From Erwinia sp. E602 (GTDB lineage: Bacteria > Pseudomonadota > Gammaproteobacteria > Enterobacterales > Enterobacteriaceae): a DNA stretch of 64,000 bases. Below, in pieces: positions 40,087-49,382 of the stretch (position 1 is the stretch's first letter; every line of letters begins with the position of its first letter). The stretch is taken from the NCBI RefSeq assembly GCF_018141005.1, contig NZ_CP046582.1, positions 2,604,001 to 2,668,000 of the forward strand, in the 5' to 3' direction. Both the position numbers and the translations under genes were made by a program. Below the pieces are notes generated by a model. That model ran no database searches. It was given only the letters and a program-made list of their open reading frames with translations, and had not been told where the DNA came from.

Positions 40087-40836
40087 TCAGAAGGTGTAGC
40101 TGATCCCTGTCCACAGCAGCATCTGGGAACTCTTATCAACCATCGGGCTGTCTTTAATCTCATCGCCCAGGCGCATGTAGCGGCCGGAGACGGTGGCGTT
40201 CCAGTGCTCGCTGATGCTCCATGCGCCGGTCAGCTCCAGATAGGGGCTCCAGCTGTCATCGGCCTCATAGCGGTTCAGGCCACTACGCTGAGATTCGCCA
40301 GACGAGACGCCGTAGTAGTAATCGTTCTGATTTGAACTGTTCCACAGCGCACCGATGCCCGGCGTCAGGCTGAACTGACCGAACTCAAAGCGGTACAGGT
40401 AGGTCAAGTCCCAGATGATCCCGTTGCTGTTGTCCAGCATATCGCCGACCAGCGTGGTGCGCACGATACCCCAGTCCGCGCTGTGCCGATAAGCCAGCCC
40501 GCCCATCAGCGTCCAGCGGCGCTTGTTCAGCTCGCGCATGTCGCCATCGTCAACGTCGTTCGGGTCGAAGTTCTGCGGCGAACCCAGCACAGTCAGCGAC
40601 AGCTGATTAGTCGGATCTTTCCACAGGTAGTAGCCCGCCTGCAGGCTCTTAAGATAGAAGCTGTCACCGTCGTAGTTGATGACCGGGACCGGATAGTAAC
40701 GGTCCTGGCCGCTTTTGTACGGGCTTTCGCTGTACAGCAGCGAAGCGCCAAGGGTTAACGGGGCAGCGTGCACGAAAGAGGACGCCAGGCAGAGCGAAAC
40801 GGAGGCGCTCAGAACAGAGAGTTTTAAGGTGCTCAC
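40087..40836 (-). CDS. mipA: MltA-interacting protein MipA, outer-membrane protein
   Basis: MipA is a scaffold linking murein hydrolase MltA and synthase PBP1B at the outer membrane. I choose the GTG at 40836 (249 residues), which gives a normal signal peptide (M-S-T-L-K-L-S-V-L-S-A-S-V-S-L-C-L-A-S-S, cleaved about residue 24) after an AGGGA site. The GTG at 40881 would put 15 unlikely residues before it. The mature part shows beta-barrel-like alternation, the family text Y-P-V-P-V-I-N-Y-D-G-D-x-F, G-Y-Y-L-W, T-L-x-G-D-x-L-D-N-S-N-G-I, N-Q-N-D-Y-Y-Y-G-V-S, and a terminal Phe after I-S-Y-T. Confidence 0.92.
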   Translation of the reverse strand: MSTLKLSVLSASVSLCLASSFVHAAPLTLGASLLYSESPYKSGQDRYYPVPVINYDGDSFYLKSLQAGYYLWKDPTNQLSLTVLGSPQNFDPNDVDDGDMRELNKRRWTLMGGLAYRHSADWGIVRTTLVGDMLDNSNGIIWDLTYLYRFEFGQFSLTPGIGALWNSSNQNDYYYGVSSGESQRSGLNRYEADDSWSPYLELTGAWSISEHWNATVSGRYMRLGDEIKDSPMVDKSSQMLLWTGISYTF

Positions 40837-41368
40837 AGGTTTTTCAATCCCTAAAAAAAAAAGACAGGATATTTTAGCCACAAATACCGCGTCAGTAATA
40901 AATTTACATCAAATACAGCACTTATAATCAATTAAGTACGCTAATGTACTGACGGGAAAATTTCCCAGGTGATAATTACCACCGCCTGCCCTCAGCACGG
41001 GTTAGCAGCTCCGTTAAGCTATGGAATGCGTTAGGTTCTGCGTCATTTTGTGATCGCCCACGGCATACAAGAATTTACTAACAATTGCCCTCGTCGTTAT
41101 ATTCGAATCTTTAAAGGCTGACACCGCCACATTCGCCATTCATCCACTGAACAGACGGCCTTTGGCAGCATTTTATGCTAATTCTCGCACAAAATGTGAG
41201 CTCCATTCAGATTATGCGTTGCCCGTTAATACTTGATCTTTCGAGGATACACGCTCATAACAATAAGGACCCAGACGCATTTTTGACCTTGATTCGATTG
41301 GTTGGCATAACTGAGAAATACAGTTTGACCCTTGTGTTCCCAATGATTCTAACAGGACGGGCATCTCT
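40837..41368. other. mipA-yeaG divergent region
   Basis: A 532-base gap with no supported gene. It must carry the mipA and yeaG promoters; yeaG in E. coli is under stress and nitrogen control. I found no element with correct spacing for a sigma-54 promoter; the closest (41163-41179) has one base too many between GG and GC. Confidence 0.45.
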
Positions 41369-43303
41369 ATGAATATATTCGATCACTATCGTCAGCGCTA
41401 CGAAGCTGCCAAGGACGAAGAGTTCACACTGCAGGAATATCTTACCATTTGCCGGCAAGATCGCAGTGCTTACGCCAATGCGGCGGAACGACTGTTAATG
41501 GCGATTGGTGAGCCAGTGATGGTCGATACTGCCCAGGAGCCGCGTCTTTCCCGTCTGTTTTCCAACCGCGTGATTGCGCGTTATCCGGCGTTTGAAGAGT
41601 TCTACGGCATGGAAGAGGCAATTGAACAGATCGTCTCCTACCTCAAACATGCTGCCCAGGGCCTGGAAGAGAAAAAACAGATCCTCTATCTGCTTGGCCC
41701 GGTCGGCGGCGGTAAATCCTCGCTGGCAGAACGCCTGAAGTCGCTGATGCAGCGCGTGCCGATCTACGTGCTGAGCGCCGACGGCGAACGAAGCCCGGTT
41801 AACGACCATCCTCTGTGCCTGTTTAATCCGCAGGAGGATGCGCAGATTCTGGAAAAAGAGTACAGCGTTCCGCGCCGTTACCTCGGCACCATCATGTCAC
41901 CGTGGGCCGCTAAACGCCTGCACGACTTCGGCGGCGATATTACCCGCTTCAAAGTAGTGAAGGTCTGGCCGTCAATTCTGGAACAGCTGGCGATTGCCAA
42001 AACCGAACCGGGCGATGAAAACAATCAGGATATCTCCGCACTGGTGGGTAAAGTTGACATCCGCAAGCTGGAGAACCACGCGCAGAACGATCCGGACGCC
42101 TACGGCTATTCCGGCGCGCTGTGCCGGGCTAACCAGGGGATTATGGAGTTCGTCGAGATGTTTAAAGCGCCGATCAAGGTGCTGCATCCGCTGCTGACCG
42201 CCACTCAGGAAGGCAACTATAACGGTACCGAGGGCATCTCCGCCCTGCCGTTTAACGGTATTATCCTTGCGCACTCCAACGAATCGGAGTGGGTGACCTT
42301 CCGCAACAACAAGAATAACGAAGCCTTCCTCGACCGCGTCTATATCGTCAAGGTGCCTTACTGCCTGCGCGTGTCTGAAGAGATGAAAATTTACGAGAAG
42401 CTGCTGGTCAACAGCGAGCTGACCCATGCACCCTGCGCGCCCGGCACGCTGGAAACGCTGGCCCGCTTCTCAATCCTTTCACGTCTGAAAGAGCCTGAGA
42501 ACTCCAGCACCTACTCGAAAATGCGCGTGTACGACGGCGAAAGCCTGAAGGATACCGATCCGAAGGCCAAGTCATATCAGGAGTATCGCGATTACGCCGG
42601 CGTGGATGAAGGGATGAACGGCTTATCCACCCGTTTTGCCTTTAAAATCCTCTCGCGGGTGTTTAACTTCGATCACGCGGAAGTGGCGGCCAACCCGGTG
42701 CATCTGTTCTACGTGCTGGAGCAGCAGATCGACCGCGAGCAGTTCCCGCAGGATCAGGCGGAGAAGTATCTGGAACACCTGAAGGGCTACCTGATTCCGA
42801 AGTACGCCGAGTTTATCGGCAAGGAGATCCAGACCGCCTACCTGGAGTCGTATTCCGAGTACGGCCAGAACATCTTCGACCGTTACGTCAGCTATGCCGA
42901 CTTCTGGATCCAGGATCAGGAGTACCGCGACCCGGATACCGGCCAGCTGTTTGACCGCGAAGCGCTGAACGCCGAGCTGGAGAAAATTGAGAAGCCGGCC
43001 GGGATCAGTAACCCGAAAGACTTCCGTAATGAGATCGTTAACTTTGTGCTGCGCGCCCGGGCGCACAACAGCGGCCGCAATCCAAACTGGACCAGCTACG
43101 AAAAACTGCGCACCGTGATCGAGAAGAAGATGTTTTCCAATACCGAGGAGCTGCTGCCGGTGATCTCGTTTAATGCGAAAACCTCGACCGACGAGCAGAA
43201 AAAGCACGATGACTTTGTCGACCGCATGATGGAGAAAGGCTATACGCGTAAACAGGTGCGCCTGCTGTGCGAATGGTATCTGCGGGTAAGAAAATCATCG
43301 TAA
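41369..43303 (+). CDS. yeaG: YeaG, PrkA-type serine protein kinase
   Basis: The 644-residue product is of the PrkA family: an N-terminal AAA-like domain with Walker A G-P-V-G-G-G-K-S at residues 110-117, and a C-terminal domain with distant similarity to protein kinases. In E. coli YeaG is linked to survival of nitrogen starvation and stationary phase. It is followed 84 bases on by yeaH, its constant partner. ycgB (SpoVR family), the third protein often found with PrkA and YeaH, lies about 8 kb downstream. The length is normal. Confidence 0.96.
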   Translation: MNIFDHYRQRYEAAKDEEFTLQEYLTICRQDRSAYANAAERLLMAIGEPVMVDTAQEPRLSRLFSNRVIARYPAFEEFYGMEEAIEQIVSYLKHAAQGLEEKKQILYLLGPVGGGKSSLAERLKSLMQRVPIYVLSADGERSPVNDHPLCLFNPQEDAQILEKEYSVPRRYLGTIMSPWAAKRLHDFGGDITRFKVVKVWPSILEQLAIAKTEPGDENNQDISALVGKVDIRKLENHAQNDPDAYGYSGALCRANQGIMEFVEMFKAPIKVLHPLLTATQEGNYNGTEGISALPFNGIILAHSNESEWVTFRNNKNNEAFLDRVYIVKVPYCLRVSEEMKIYEKLLVNSELTHAPCAPGTLETLARFSILSRLKEPENSSTYSKMRVYDGESLKDTDPKAKSYQEYRDYAGVDEGMNGLSTRFAFKILSRVFNFDHAEVAANPVHLFYVLEQQIDREQFPQDQAEKYLEHLKGYLIPKYAEFIGKEIQTAYLESYSEYGQNIFDRYVSYADFWIQDQEYRDPDTGQLFDREALNAELEKIEKPAGISNPKDFRNEIVNFVLRARAHNSGRNPNWTSYEKLRTVIEKKMFSNTEELLPVISFNAKTSTDEQKKHDDFVDRMMEKGYTRKQVRLLCEWYLRVRKSS

Positions 43304-43387
43304 CCGGCGCTATCCTGCACAGGATATGCCTGACAACGGGCCGGGGGTTCACCTCCGGCCCGAGCTGCAACGGTGTTTGGGGGAGCT

Positions 43388-44668
43388 ATGGCCTACTTTA
43401 TCGACAGGCGACTGAACGGCAAAAACAAAAGCGCGGTTAACCGCCAGCGTTTTTTGCGCCGCTACAAGTCGCAAATTAAACAGTCAATCGCCGGGGCCAT
43501 TAACAAGCGTTCGGTTACCGACGTTGAGAGCGGCGAGTCCGTCTCGATCCCGATTGAAGACATCAACGAACCGATTTTTCACCAGGGGCGCGGCGGGGAG
43601 CGTTACCGCGTGCACCCCGGCAACGACCATTTCGTGCAGAACGATCGCGTAGAGCGGCCACAGGGCGGCGGCGGTGGCGGCGGTGGCGGTCAGGGCCAGG
43701 CCGGCAAGGACGGCGAAGGTCAGGATGAATTTGTCTTCCAGATCTCCAAAGATGAGTACCTCGACCTGCTGTTCGAGGACCTGGCGCTGCCGAACCTGAA
43801 GCGCAACCAGCATCGTCAGCTTAACGAGTACAAAACCCACCGCGCGGGGTATACCGCCAACGGCGTACCGGCGAATATCAGCGTGGTGCGCTCGCTGCAG
43901 AACTCGCTGGCACGGCGTACGGCAATGACCGCCGGCAAGCGACGTCTGCTGCAGGAGCTGGAAGCCGAACTGCAGCTGGCGGAAAACAGCGAGCCGGCGC
44001 AGCTGCTGGAAGAGGAGCGGCTGCGCCAGGAGATTGCGGAACTGCGTGCCCGCATTCAGCGGGTGCCGTTTATCGATACCTTTGACCTGCGCTACCGCAA
44101 CTATGAGAAGCGCCCGGAGCCGTCCAGCCGCGCGGTGATGTTCTGCCTGATGGACGTGTCCGGCTCGATGGATCAGGCCACCAAGGATATGGCCAAACGT
44201 TTTTATATCCTGCTCTATCTGTTCCTGAGCCGCACCTACAAGAACGTCGACGTGGTCTATATTCGCCACCATACGCAGGCGAAAGAGGTTGATGAACAGG
44301 AGTTTTTCTATTCACAGGAAACCGGAGGCACCATCGTTTCCAGCGCGCTGAAGCTGATGGCGGAGGTGGTAAAAGAGCGCTACGACCCGGCGCAGTGGAA
44401 TATCTACGCCGCACAGGCCTCTGACGGCGATAACTGGGCGGATGATTCGCCGCTCTGTCATCAGATACTGGCGAAAGAGATCCTACCGGTGGTGCGTTAC
44501 TACAGCTATATCGAAATTACCCGACGTGCGCACCAGACCCTGTGGCGCGAGTATGAACATCTGCAGTCAACCTTCGATAATTTTGCCATTCAGCATATAC
44601 GTGAGCCGGAGGATATCTATCCGGTGTTCCGTGAACTGTTCCGCAAACAGGTGGAAGAGAGCTATTAA
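43388..44668 (+). CDS. yeaH: YeaH, DUF444 von Willebrand A-like protein
   Basis: The 426-residue product (ATG at 43388 after GGGGGAG) is of the DUF444 family. It has a basic N-terminus ([12 protein letters not shown]), a run of nine glycines near residue 95 acting as a linker, and a coiled-coil with many Glu and Leu at about 175-225. A von Willebrand A-type domain follows with the metal-site motif D-V-S-G-S-M-D near 255. The adjacent kinase gene yeaG is probably cotranscribed. Function is unknown beyond stress association. Confidence 0.94.
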   Translation: MAYFIDRRLNGKNKSAVNRQRFLRRYKSQIKQSIAGAINKRSVTDVESGESVSIPIEDINEPIFHQGRGGERYRVHPGNDHFVQNDRVERPQGGGGGGGGGQGQAGKDGEGQDEFVFQISKDEYLDLLFEDLALPNLKRNQHRQLNEYKTHRAGYTANGVPANISVVRSLQNSLARRTAMTAGKRRLLQELEAELQLAENSEPAQLLEEERLRQEIAELRARIQRVPFIDTFDLRYRNYEKRPEPSSRAVMFCLMDVSGSMDQATKDMAKRFYILLYLFLSRTYKNVDVVYIRHHTQAKEVDEQEFFYSQETGGTIVSSALKLMAEVVKERYDPAQWNIYAAQASDGDNWADDSPLCHQILAKEILPVVRYYSYIEITRRAHQTLWREYEHLQSTFDNFAIQHIREPEDIYPVFRELFRKQVEESY

Positions 44669-44896
44669 CCTCCTGCCCTACCGGCGGCTCTCCGCCGCCG
44701 GTCCTGTCAGCAATCCGCTGAAAAAAAAGCAAACTTATCCCCTCAGCGGCCGTTTAGCGTGCTTTTTTTAGGTTACCCTGTTGCAGAGTGCCGTTCTCTG
44801 CGCTGATTGGGGTAGACTGGCGTTCAGTTTTTGACTTTTTACCCGCACTTAAAACACACTGTTAAAAAATCATATCACTGCCAGGAGTAGCCCCGA

Positions 44897-46624
44897 TTGG
44901 AAGCCAGCGCGATTTACAGTTTATTTATCATTGGTTCAGTGCTGGTTGCCGCAAGCATTCTGCTCAGTTCTTTTTCATCCCGCCTCGGCATTCCGATTCT
45001 GGTGATCTTCCTTGCGCTGGGCATGCTGGCCGGCGTCGATGGCATCGGCGGCATCGTTTTTGATAACTATCCGGCCGCCTATCTGATCAGTAACCTGGCG
45101 CTGGCGGTGATCCTGCTGGACGGCGGCATGCGCACCCAAGCCAGTTCGTTTCGCGTCGCGCTGGGGCCGGCGCTGTCGCTGGCCACCGTCGGCGTGCTGA
45201 TCACCGCCGGGCTGACCGGGCTGGCGGCGGCCTGGCTGTTTGACCTGAACCTGATCAACGGCTTCCTGGTCGGGGCAATTATCGGCTCTACCGACGCCGC
45301 GGCGGTGTTCTCCCTGCTCGGCGGTAAAGGCCTTAACGAGCGCGTCAGCGCCACGCTGGAGATTGAGTCCGGCAGCAATGACCCGATGGCGGTGTTTCTG
45401 ACCATCACGCTGATTGAGATGATCCAGCAGGGGCAGACCGGACTGAGCTGGATGTTTGTCGTGCACCTGGTCCAGCAGTTTGGCCTCGGCATCGTGCTGG
45501 GCATGGGCGGCGGCTGGGGCATTCAGCAGCTGATTAACCGTATTCCTCTCGCCAGCGGCCTCTATCCGCTGCTGGCGGTCAGCGGTGGCATCCTGGTGTT
45601 CGCCCTGACCACGGTGATGGAGGGCAGCGGCATTCTGGCGGTTTACCTGTGCGGCTTTGTGCTGGGCAACCGGCCGATCCGCAACCGCCACGGCATTCTG
45701 CAGACCTTTGACGGCATGGCCTGGCTGAGCCAGATCGGCATGTTCCTGGTGCTCGGACTGCTGGTCAATCCGGCCGATCTGTGGAGTATCGCCCTGCCGG
45801 CGATGCTGCTGTCGCTGTGGCTGATTCTGGTCGCCCGCCCGCTGTCAATTCTGGTCGGCCTGCTGCCGTTCCGCGGCTTCAATATCCGCGAACGCTTCTT
45901 TATCAGCTGGGTGGGGCTGCGCGGCGCGGTACCGATTATCCTGGCGGTATTCCCGATGATGGCCGGCCTGCCGCACGCCTCGCTGTTCTTTAATATCGCC
46001 TTCTTCGTGGTGCTGGTGTCGCTGATGGTTCAGGGCACCTCGCTCGGCTACGCCGCGCGTAAGGCGCGGGTGATCGTACCGCCGACCGCCTCGCCGATCT
46101 CACGCGTCGGGCTGGATATCCACCCGGAGAACCCGTGGGAGCAGTTCGTCTACCAGCTGGGTGCCGATAAGTGGTGCGTCGGTGCCGCGCTGCGCGATCT
46201 GAAAATGCCGCGCGAAACGCGCATTGCCGCGCTGTTCCGCGACAACCAGCTGCTGCACCCGACCGGTAACACCCGCCTGCGCGAGGGCGACGTGCTCTGC
46301 GTGATTGGCCGCGAACGCGACCTGCCGGACCTCGGTAAGCTGTTCAGCGAGTCGCCGCCGCTGGCGATGGACCAGCGCTTCTTCGGCGACTTTATTCTGC
46401 AGGCCACCGCGCGTTTGCATGATATCTCCGAAATTTACGGCATCGATCTGGATGAAGAGACCGATACCCAGCAGACGCTGGGGCAGCTGGTGCTGGAGAT
46501 GATCGGCGGCGCACCGGTGGTCGGGGACCAGGTAGAGTGGAAAAACATGGTCTGGACCGTGGCAGAGAAAGCGGACAATGAAATCATTAAGATTGGCGTT
46601 CGGGTGCAGGAAGATCGGGATTAA
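44897..46624 (+). CDS. cvrA: Potassium/proton antiporter CvrA (NhaP2)
   Basis: The 575-residue product has a CPA1-type antiporter domain of about twelve membrane segments (residues 5-390). This contains [13 protein letters not shown] and [10 protein letters not shown], with the ion-binding acidic residues. A C-terminal TrkA-C-like cytoplasmic domain (C-V-I-G-R-E-R-D-L) and a CorC-type end follow. E. coli CvrA is needed for volume control at low osmolarity. The start is TTG at 44897 after AGGAG. In E. coli it neighbours dadX directly; here two genes are inserted. Confidence 0.95.
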   Translation: MEASAIYSLFIIGSVLVAASILLSSFSSRLGIPILVIFLALGMLAGVDGIGGIVFDNYPAAYLISNLALAVILLDGGMRTQASSFRVALGPALSLATVGVLITAGLTGLAAAWLFDLNLINGFLVGAIIGSTDAAAVFSLLGGKGLNERVSATLEIESGSNDPMAVFLTITLIEMIQQGQTGLSWMFVVHLVQQFGLGIVLGMGGGWGIQQLINRIPLASGLYPLLAVSGGILVFALTTVMEGSGILAVYLCGFVLGNRPIRNRHGILQTFDGMAWLSQIGMFLVLGLLVNPADLWSIALPAMLLSLWLILVARPLSILVGLLPFRGFNIRERFFISWVGLRGAVPIILAVFPMMAGLPHASLFFNIAFFVVLVSLMVQGTSLGYAARKARVIVPPTASPISRVGLDIHPENPWEQFVYQLGADKWCVGAALRDLKMPRETRIAALFRDNQLLHPTGNTRLREGDVLCVIGRERDLPDLGKLFSESPPLAMDQRFFGDFILQATARLHDISEIYGIDLDEETDTQQTLGQLVLEMIGGAPVVGDQVEWKNMVWTVAEKADNEIIKIGVRVQEDRD

Positions 46625-46628
46625 TCCT

Positions 46629-46660
46629 GGCTAATTGCCGCCCCTGTGCGGCAATTAGCC
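46629..46660 (+). other. Perfect hairpin after cvrA
   Basis: A 13-bp perfect stem (46629-46641 with 46648-46660) around a 6-base loop begins four bases after the cvrA stop. ACTATG follows, not a T-tract. It may be a 3'-end protecting element. Confidence 0.5.
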
Positions 46661-46701
46661 ACTATGCTTACTGCTGATGTTGTTTAACTGAGGAGTAAAG
46701 C

Positions 46702-46935
46702 ATGGGAAATATCGTCAAAATTGGTCGCTATGACGTGGTCGACGCCGAGCTGGACGGGCAGCATTTCAGCACCGTCAGCATCCCCTGCCACACCAATCCG
46801 GGGCTGTGCGTGCAGCTGGACGGCTGGGACGCGCAGACCAGCGTACCGGCGATCGTCGATGGCAAATCCGTCGATCTGGCGCTGGGCCATTACGATACAT
46901 CGTCCGACCGCTGGATCCTCAATAAACCCGCCTGA
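46702..46935 (+). CDS. Unrecognised 77-residue protein
   Basis: The frame starts with ATG at 46702 after a strong GAGGAG ribosome site and is bounded by a hairpin on each side, so I take it as a real gene. The product is slightly acidic and soluble, with no signal peptide or membrane segment. It begins M-G-N-I-V-K-I-G-R-Y-D-V-V-D-A-E-L-D-G and has single cysteines at about residues 29 and 36. It ends D-T-S-S-D-R-W-I-L-N-K-P-A. I know no family for it. It lies between cvrA and the exporter gene, a place where E. coli has nothing. Confidence 0.65.
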   Translation: MGNIVKIGRYDVVDAELDGQHFSTVSIPCHTNPGLCVQLDGWDAQTSVPAIVDGKSVDLALGHYDTSSDRWILNKPA

Positions 46936-46939
46936 AGCC

Positions 46940-46977
46940 GGCTGATTACCGTTTAACGCCATGAACGGTAATCAGCC
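46940..46977 (+). other. Perfect hairpin after the 77-residue gene
   Basis: A 14-bp perfect stem (46940-46953 with 46964-46977) around a 10-base loop. CGCCCGT follows, without a T-tract. Its position just after the stop at 46935 suggests a 3' element, not a regulator of the next gene. Confidence 0.5.
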
Positions 46978-47087
46978 CGCCCGTAACGCAGTCAGGGTTA
47001 CCCTGACTTATTTTCACTTTTTGCTTTTCTTTTCCTGCGCTTAAAACTACCCTGTGCGGCTCGCTTCAAAATGGACACCTGCCTGTT

Positions 47088-48278
47088 ATGCAAAAATTCA
47101 CGCTGCTGCTGCTCAGCCTGGTGCTGCTTGCACCGCTGGGCATCGATCTCTATCTGCCCACCCTGCCGGAGATCGCCGCCGGGCTGAACACCCCGGTCAG
47201 CCTGATCCAGACCACCATCCCGCTGTTTCTGCTGGTGATGGGGCTGGGGCAGATCGTTGCCGGCCCGCTGGTGGATAATCTCGGACGTAAACCGATCGCC
47301 CTGATCGGCCTGCTGCTCTACGTCGGCGGCAGCATCCTCGCCGCCACCGCCACCGCCTGGCCGCAGTTCCTCGGCGCGCGCATTATCCAGGGCTGCGCCG
47401 TATGCTGTACCGCCGTGGTGGCCTTCAGCGGCGTCCGCGACCGCCTGGACGGTGACGACGCGGCGCGCGCCTACGGTTTTCTCAACGGCGCGCTGAATAT
47501 CGTGCCGGCGCTGGCCCCGCTGCTTGGCGGTATCCTCGCGGAAGCCTTTGGCTGGCGTGCGAACTTCTGGTTCCTCACCGCCTACGCGGTGGCGATCGGC
47601 GTGCTGGTAGTGTTTTTCCTGCCCGAAACCCGCCCGGCCAACACGCAGAAGGTCAGCGGCCTGCCGCTGGGGCAGTACCTGGCGATCCTGCGCCAGCGGC
47701 GCTTCCTTGCCTTCGCCTTTGCTAACGCCGGCGCGCTGGGTATGGTGCTGACCTACGTCTCGCTGGCGCCGCACGTGCTGATGACCGAAGGCCGGCTCAG
47801 CCCGCTGGCGTTCTCCATCGCCTTCGGCGCCAACGGCTTCTGGATTATGGCCGTCAGCGTGGTGGTCAATAAGGTGATCCGCAAGCTGGGGCGGCCGGTG
47901 TGCCTGGCCATCGGCGCGCTGGCGATGCTGCTGGGGTGCGCGATGCTGATCGGCGGCATGCTGCTGTTCTCGGCAAGCCTGCAGAACCACTGGGCGCTGT
48001 ATATGCTGCCGGTGGCGGTGTCGGTAGCCGGTCTGGCCTTTACCGTCGGCCCGGCTACCAGCTACGCGCTGGAGCCTTACCAGCAGCAGGCCGGTGTGGC
48101 CTCGGCGCTGGCCGGGTTTATTCAGATGGCAGGGGGATCGTCGGCGGGTCTGCTGGTGATGGCGCTGCCGCTGGCGGAGAAGAACGCGCTGGCGCTGATG
48201 ATGCTGCTGGGCGCGCTGCTGGCGTTTTTCGCCTGGCGCACCAGCAAATCAGCGCGCGGTACGATTACCGCGCTCTGA
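47088..48278 (+). CDS. MFS drug exporter, Bcr/CflA-like (DHA1) family
   Basis: The 396-residue product has about twelve membrane segments. Segment 1 contains P-L-G-I-D-L-Y-L-P-T-L-P. MFS motif A is G-P-L-V-D-N-L-G-R-K-P after segment 2. The antiporter region is A-L-N-I-V-P-A-L-A-P-L-L-G-G-I-L-A in segment 5, followed by G-W-R-A-N-F-W-F. This is the Bcr/CflA-like pattern of proton-driven export of drugs such as bicyclomycin or chloramphenicol; the substrate cannot be told. The ribosome site before ATG 47088 is weak. It is convergent with dadX, with three bases between the two genes, and the gene is absent from this position in E. coli. Confidence 0.85.
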   Translation: MQKFTLLLLSLVLLAPLGIDLYLPTLPEIAAGLNTPVSLIQTTIPLFLLVMGLGQIVAGPLVDNLGRKPIALIGLLLYVGGSILAATATAWPQFLGARIIQGCAVCCTAVVAFSGVRDRLDGDDAARAYGFLNGALNIVPALAPLLGGILAEAFGWRANFWFLTAYAVAIGVLVVFFLPETRPANTQKVSGLPLGQYLAILRQRRFLAFAFANAGALGMVLTYVSLAPHVLMTEGRLSPLAFSIAFGANGFWIMAVSVVVNKVIRKLGRPVCLAIGALAMLLGCAMLIGGMLLFSASLQNHWALYMLPVAVSVAGLAFTVGPATSYALEPYQQQAGVASALAGFIQMAGGSSAGLLVMALPLAEKNALALMMLLGALLAFFAWRTSKSARGTITAL

Positions 48279-48281
48279 TCG

Positions 48282-49352
48282 TTACTTTACGATAACCGGT
48301 ACCCGTGGGGCCAGCGCGCACATCAGCTCGTAGCCCACGGTACCGGACGCCGCAGCCACGTCGTCTATCTTCACGTTATTGCCCCACAGCTCAACCTGGC
48401 TGCCGATACCCGCCTGCGGGCACGGCGTCAGGTCGACAGTGATCATATCCATCGACACCCGCCCGACGACCTGCGTCATCACACCCTCCACGCACACCGG
48501 CGTGCCGGTCGGCGACAGGCGCGGATAGCCATCGGCATAGCCGCATGCCACCACGCCGATGCGCTGGGCAGAGGCCGCGCGGTAGTGGCCGCCGTAGCCG
48601 ACCGCGTCGCCTGCGTTCAGCTGCTGCACGCCGATAATCTCGCTGCTTAAGGTCATCACCGGCTGCAGCCCGCTGTCGGCGATGTCCTGCCACTGACCGC
48701 TGGGTGACGCGCCGTAAAGGATAATGCCGGGGCGCACCCAGTCATGATGGGTGTGTGGGTGCCACAGCGTGGCTGCCGAGTTGGCCAGCGAGCGCGGGCA
48801 CTGTAATCCTTCCGCCGCCTGCGCAATGCGCTTTAGCGGCTCAACGATGCCCTCTGCGGTTTCGGCGGCGGCGAAATGTGCCATCAGCGTCATCTCACCG
48901 ACGTTGTCCAGCGCGCGCAGCTGCTGCCACGCCTGATGCACCTGCTCAGGCGGGAAGCCAAGGCGGTTCATGCCGCTGTTTACCTTCAGGTAGATATCAA
49001 TCGGCGCGCTGAGCCGGGCCTCGGCCAGCGCCGCAATCTGCCACGCGCTGTGCACGCTGGTGGTCAGCCGGTAGCGATCCAGTAGCGCCAGATCCTGTGA
49101 ATGGAAGAACCCCTCCAGCAGCAGGATCGGTTTTTGCCACCCCAGCTCGCGCAGCAGCACCGCCTCTTCCAGGTTCAGCAGGGCGAAGCCGTCGGTCTCC
49201 TGCAGGCTCTGCCAGACGCGTTCGATACCGTGACCGTAAGCGTTGGCCTTCACCACCGACCACAGGCGCGAACCCGCGGCCGCGCGGCGGGCGACCGCCA
49301 GGTTATGCCGCAACGCGGCGCTGTCAATCGTTGCGACAATCGGGCGTGACAT
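48282..49352 (-). CDS. dadX: Catabolic alanine racemase DadX
   Basis: DadX interconverts L- and D-alanine so that DadA can oxidise the D form. The 356-residue product starts at 49352 after an AGGAG ribosome site. The PLP lysine is K35 in [11 protein letters not shown]. The second catalytic residue is the Tyr in [15 protein letters not shown] lies near the C-terminus. It follows dadA by 30 bases, so the pair forms the dadAX operon, as in E. coli; together with the inducible promoter this marks it as the catabolic racemase rather than Alr. Confidence 0.96.
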   Translation of the reverse strand: MSRPIVATIDSAALRHNLAVARRAAAGSRLWSVVKANAYGHGIERVWQSLQETDGFALLNLEEAVLLRELGWQKPILLLEGFFHSQDLALLDRYRLTTSVHSAWQIAALAEARLSAPIDIYLKVNSGMNRLGFPPEQVHQAWQQLRALDNVGEMTLMAHFAAAETAEGIVEPLKRIAQAAEGLQCPRSLANSAATLWHPHTHHDWVRPGIILYGASPSGQWQDIADSGLQPVMTLSSEIIGVQQLNAGDAVGYGGHYRAASAQRIGVVACGYADGYPRLSPTGTPVCVEGVMTQVVGRVSMDMITVDLTPCPQAGIGSQVELWGNNVKIDDVAAASGTVGYELMCALAPRVPVIVK

Positions 49353-49382
49353 AGTAACTCCTTGTACCAGCAATACGATAAG

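Noticed and set aside
41163..41179. Sigma-54-like sequence before yeaG (TGGCA ... ATGCT)
   Set aside because: GG and GC are separated by 11 bases instead of the required 10, so it should not work as a sigma-54 promoter.
43660..43695. Short GGC/GGT repeat
   Set aside because: It encodes the polyglycine linker of YeaH and is not a mobile or regulatory repeat.
46998..47990. Minus-strand frame of 330 codons opposite the exporter gene
   Set aside because: The composition is typical of a shadow frame (Gln, His, Arg, Ala), and the plus strand encodes a clear membrane transporter.
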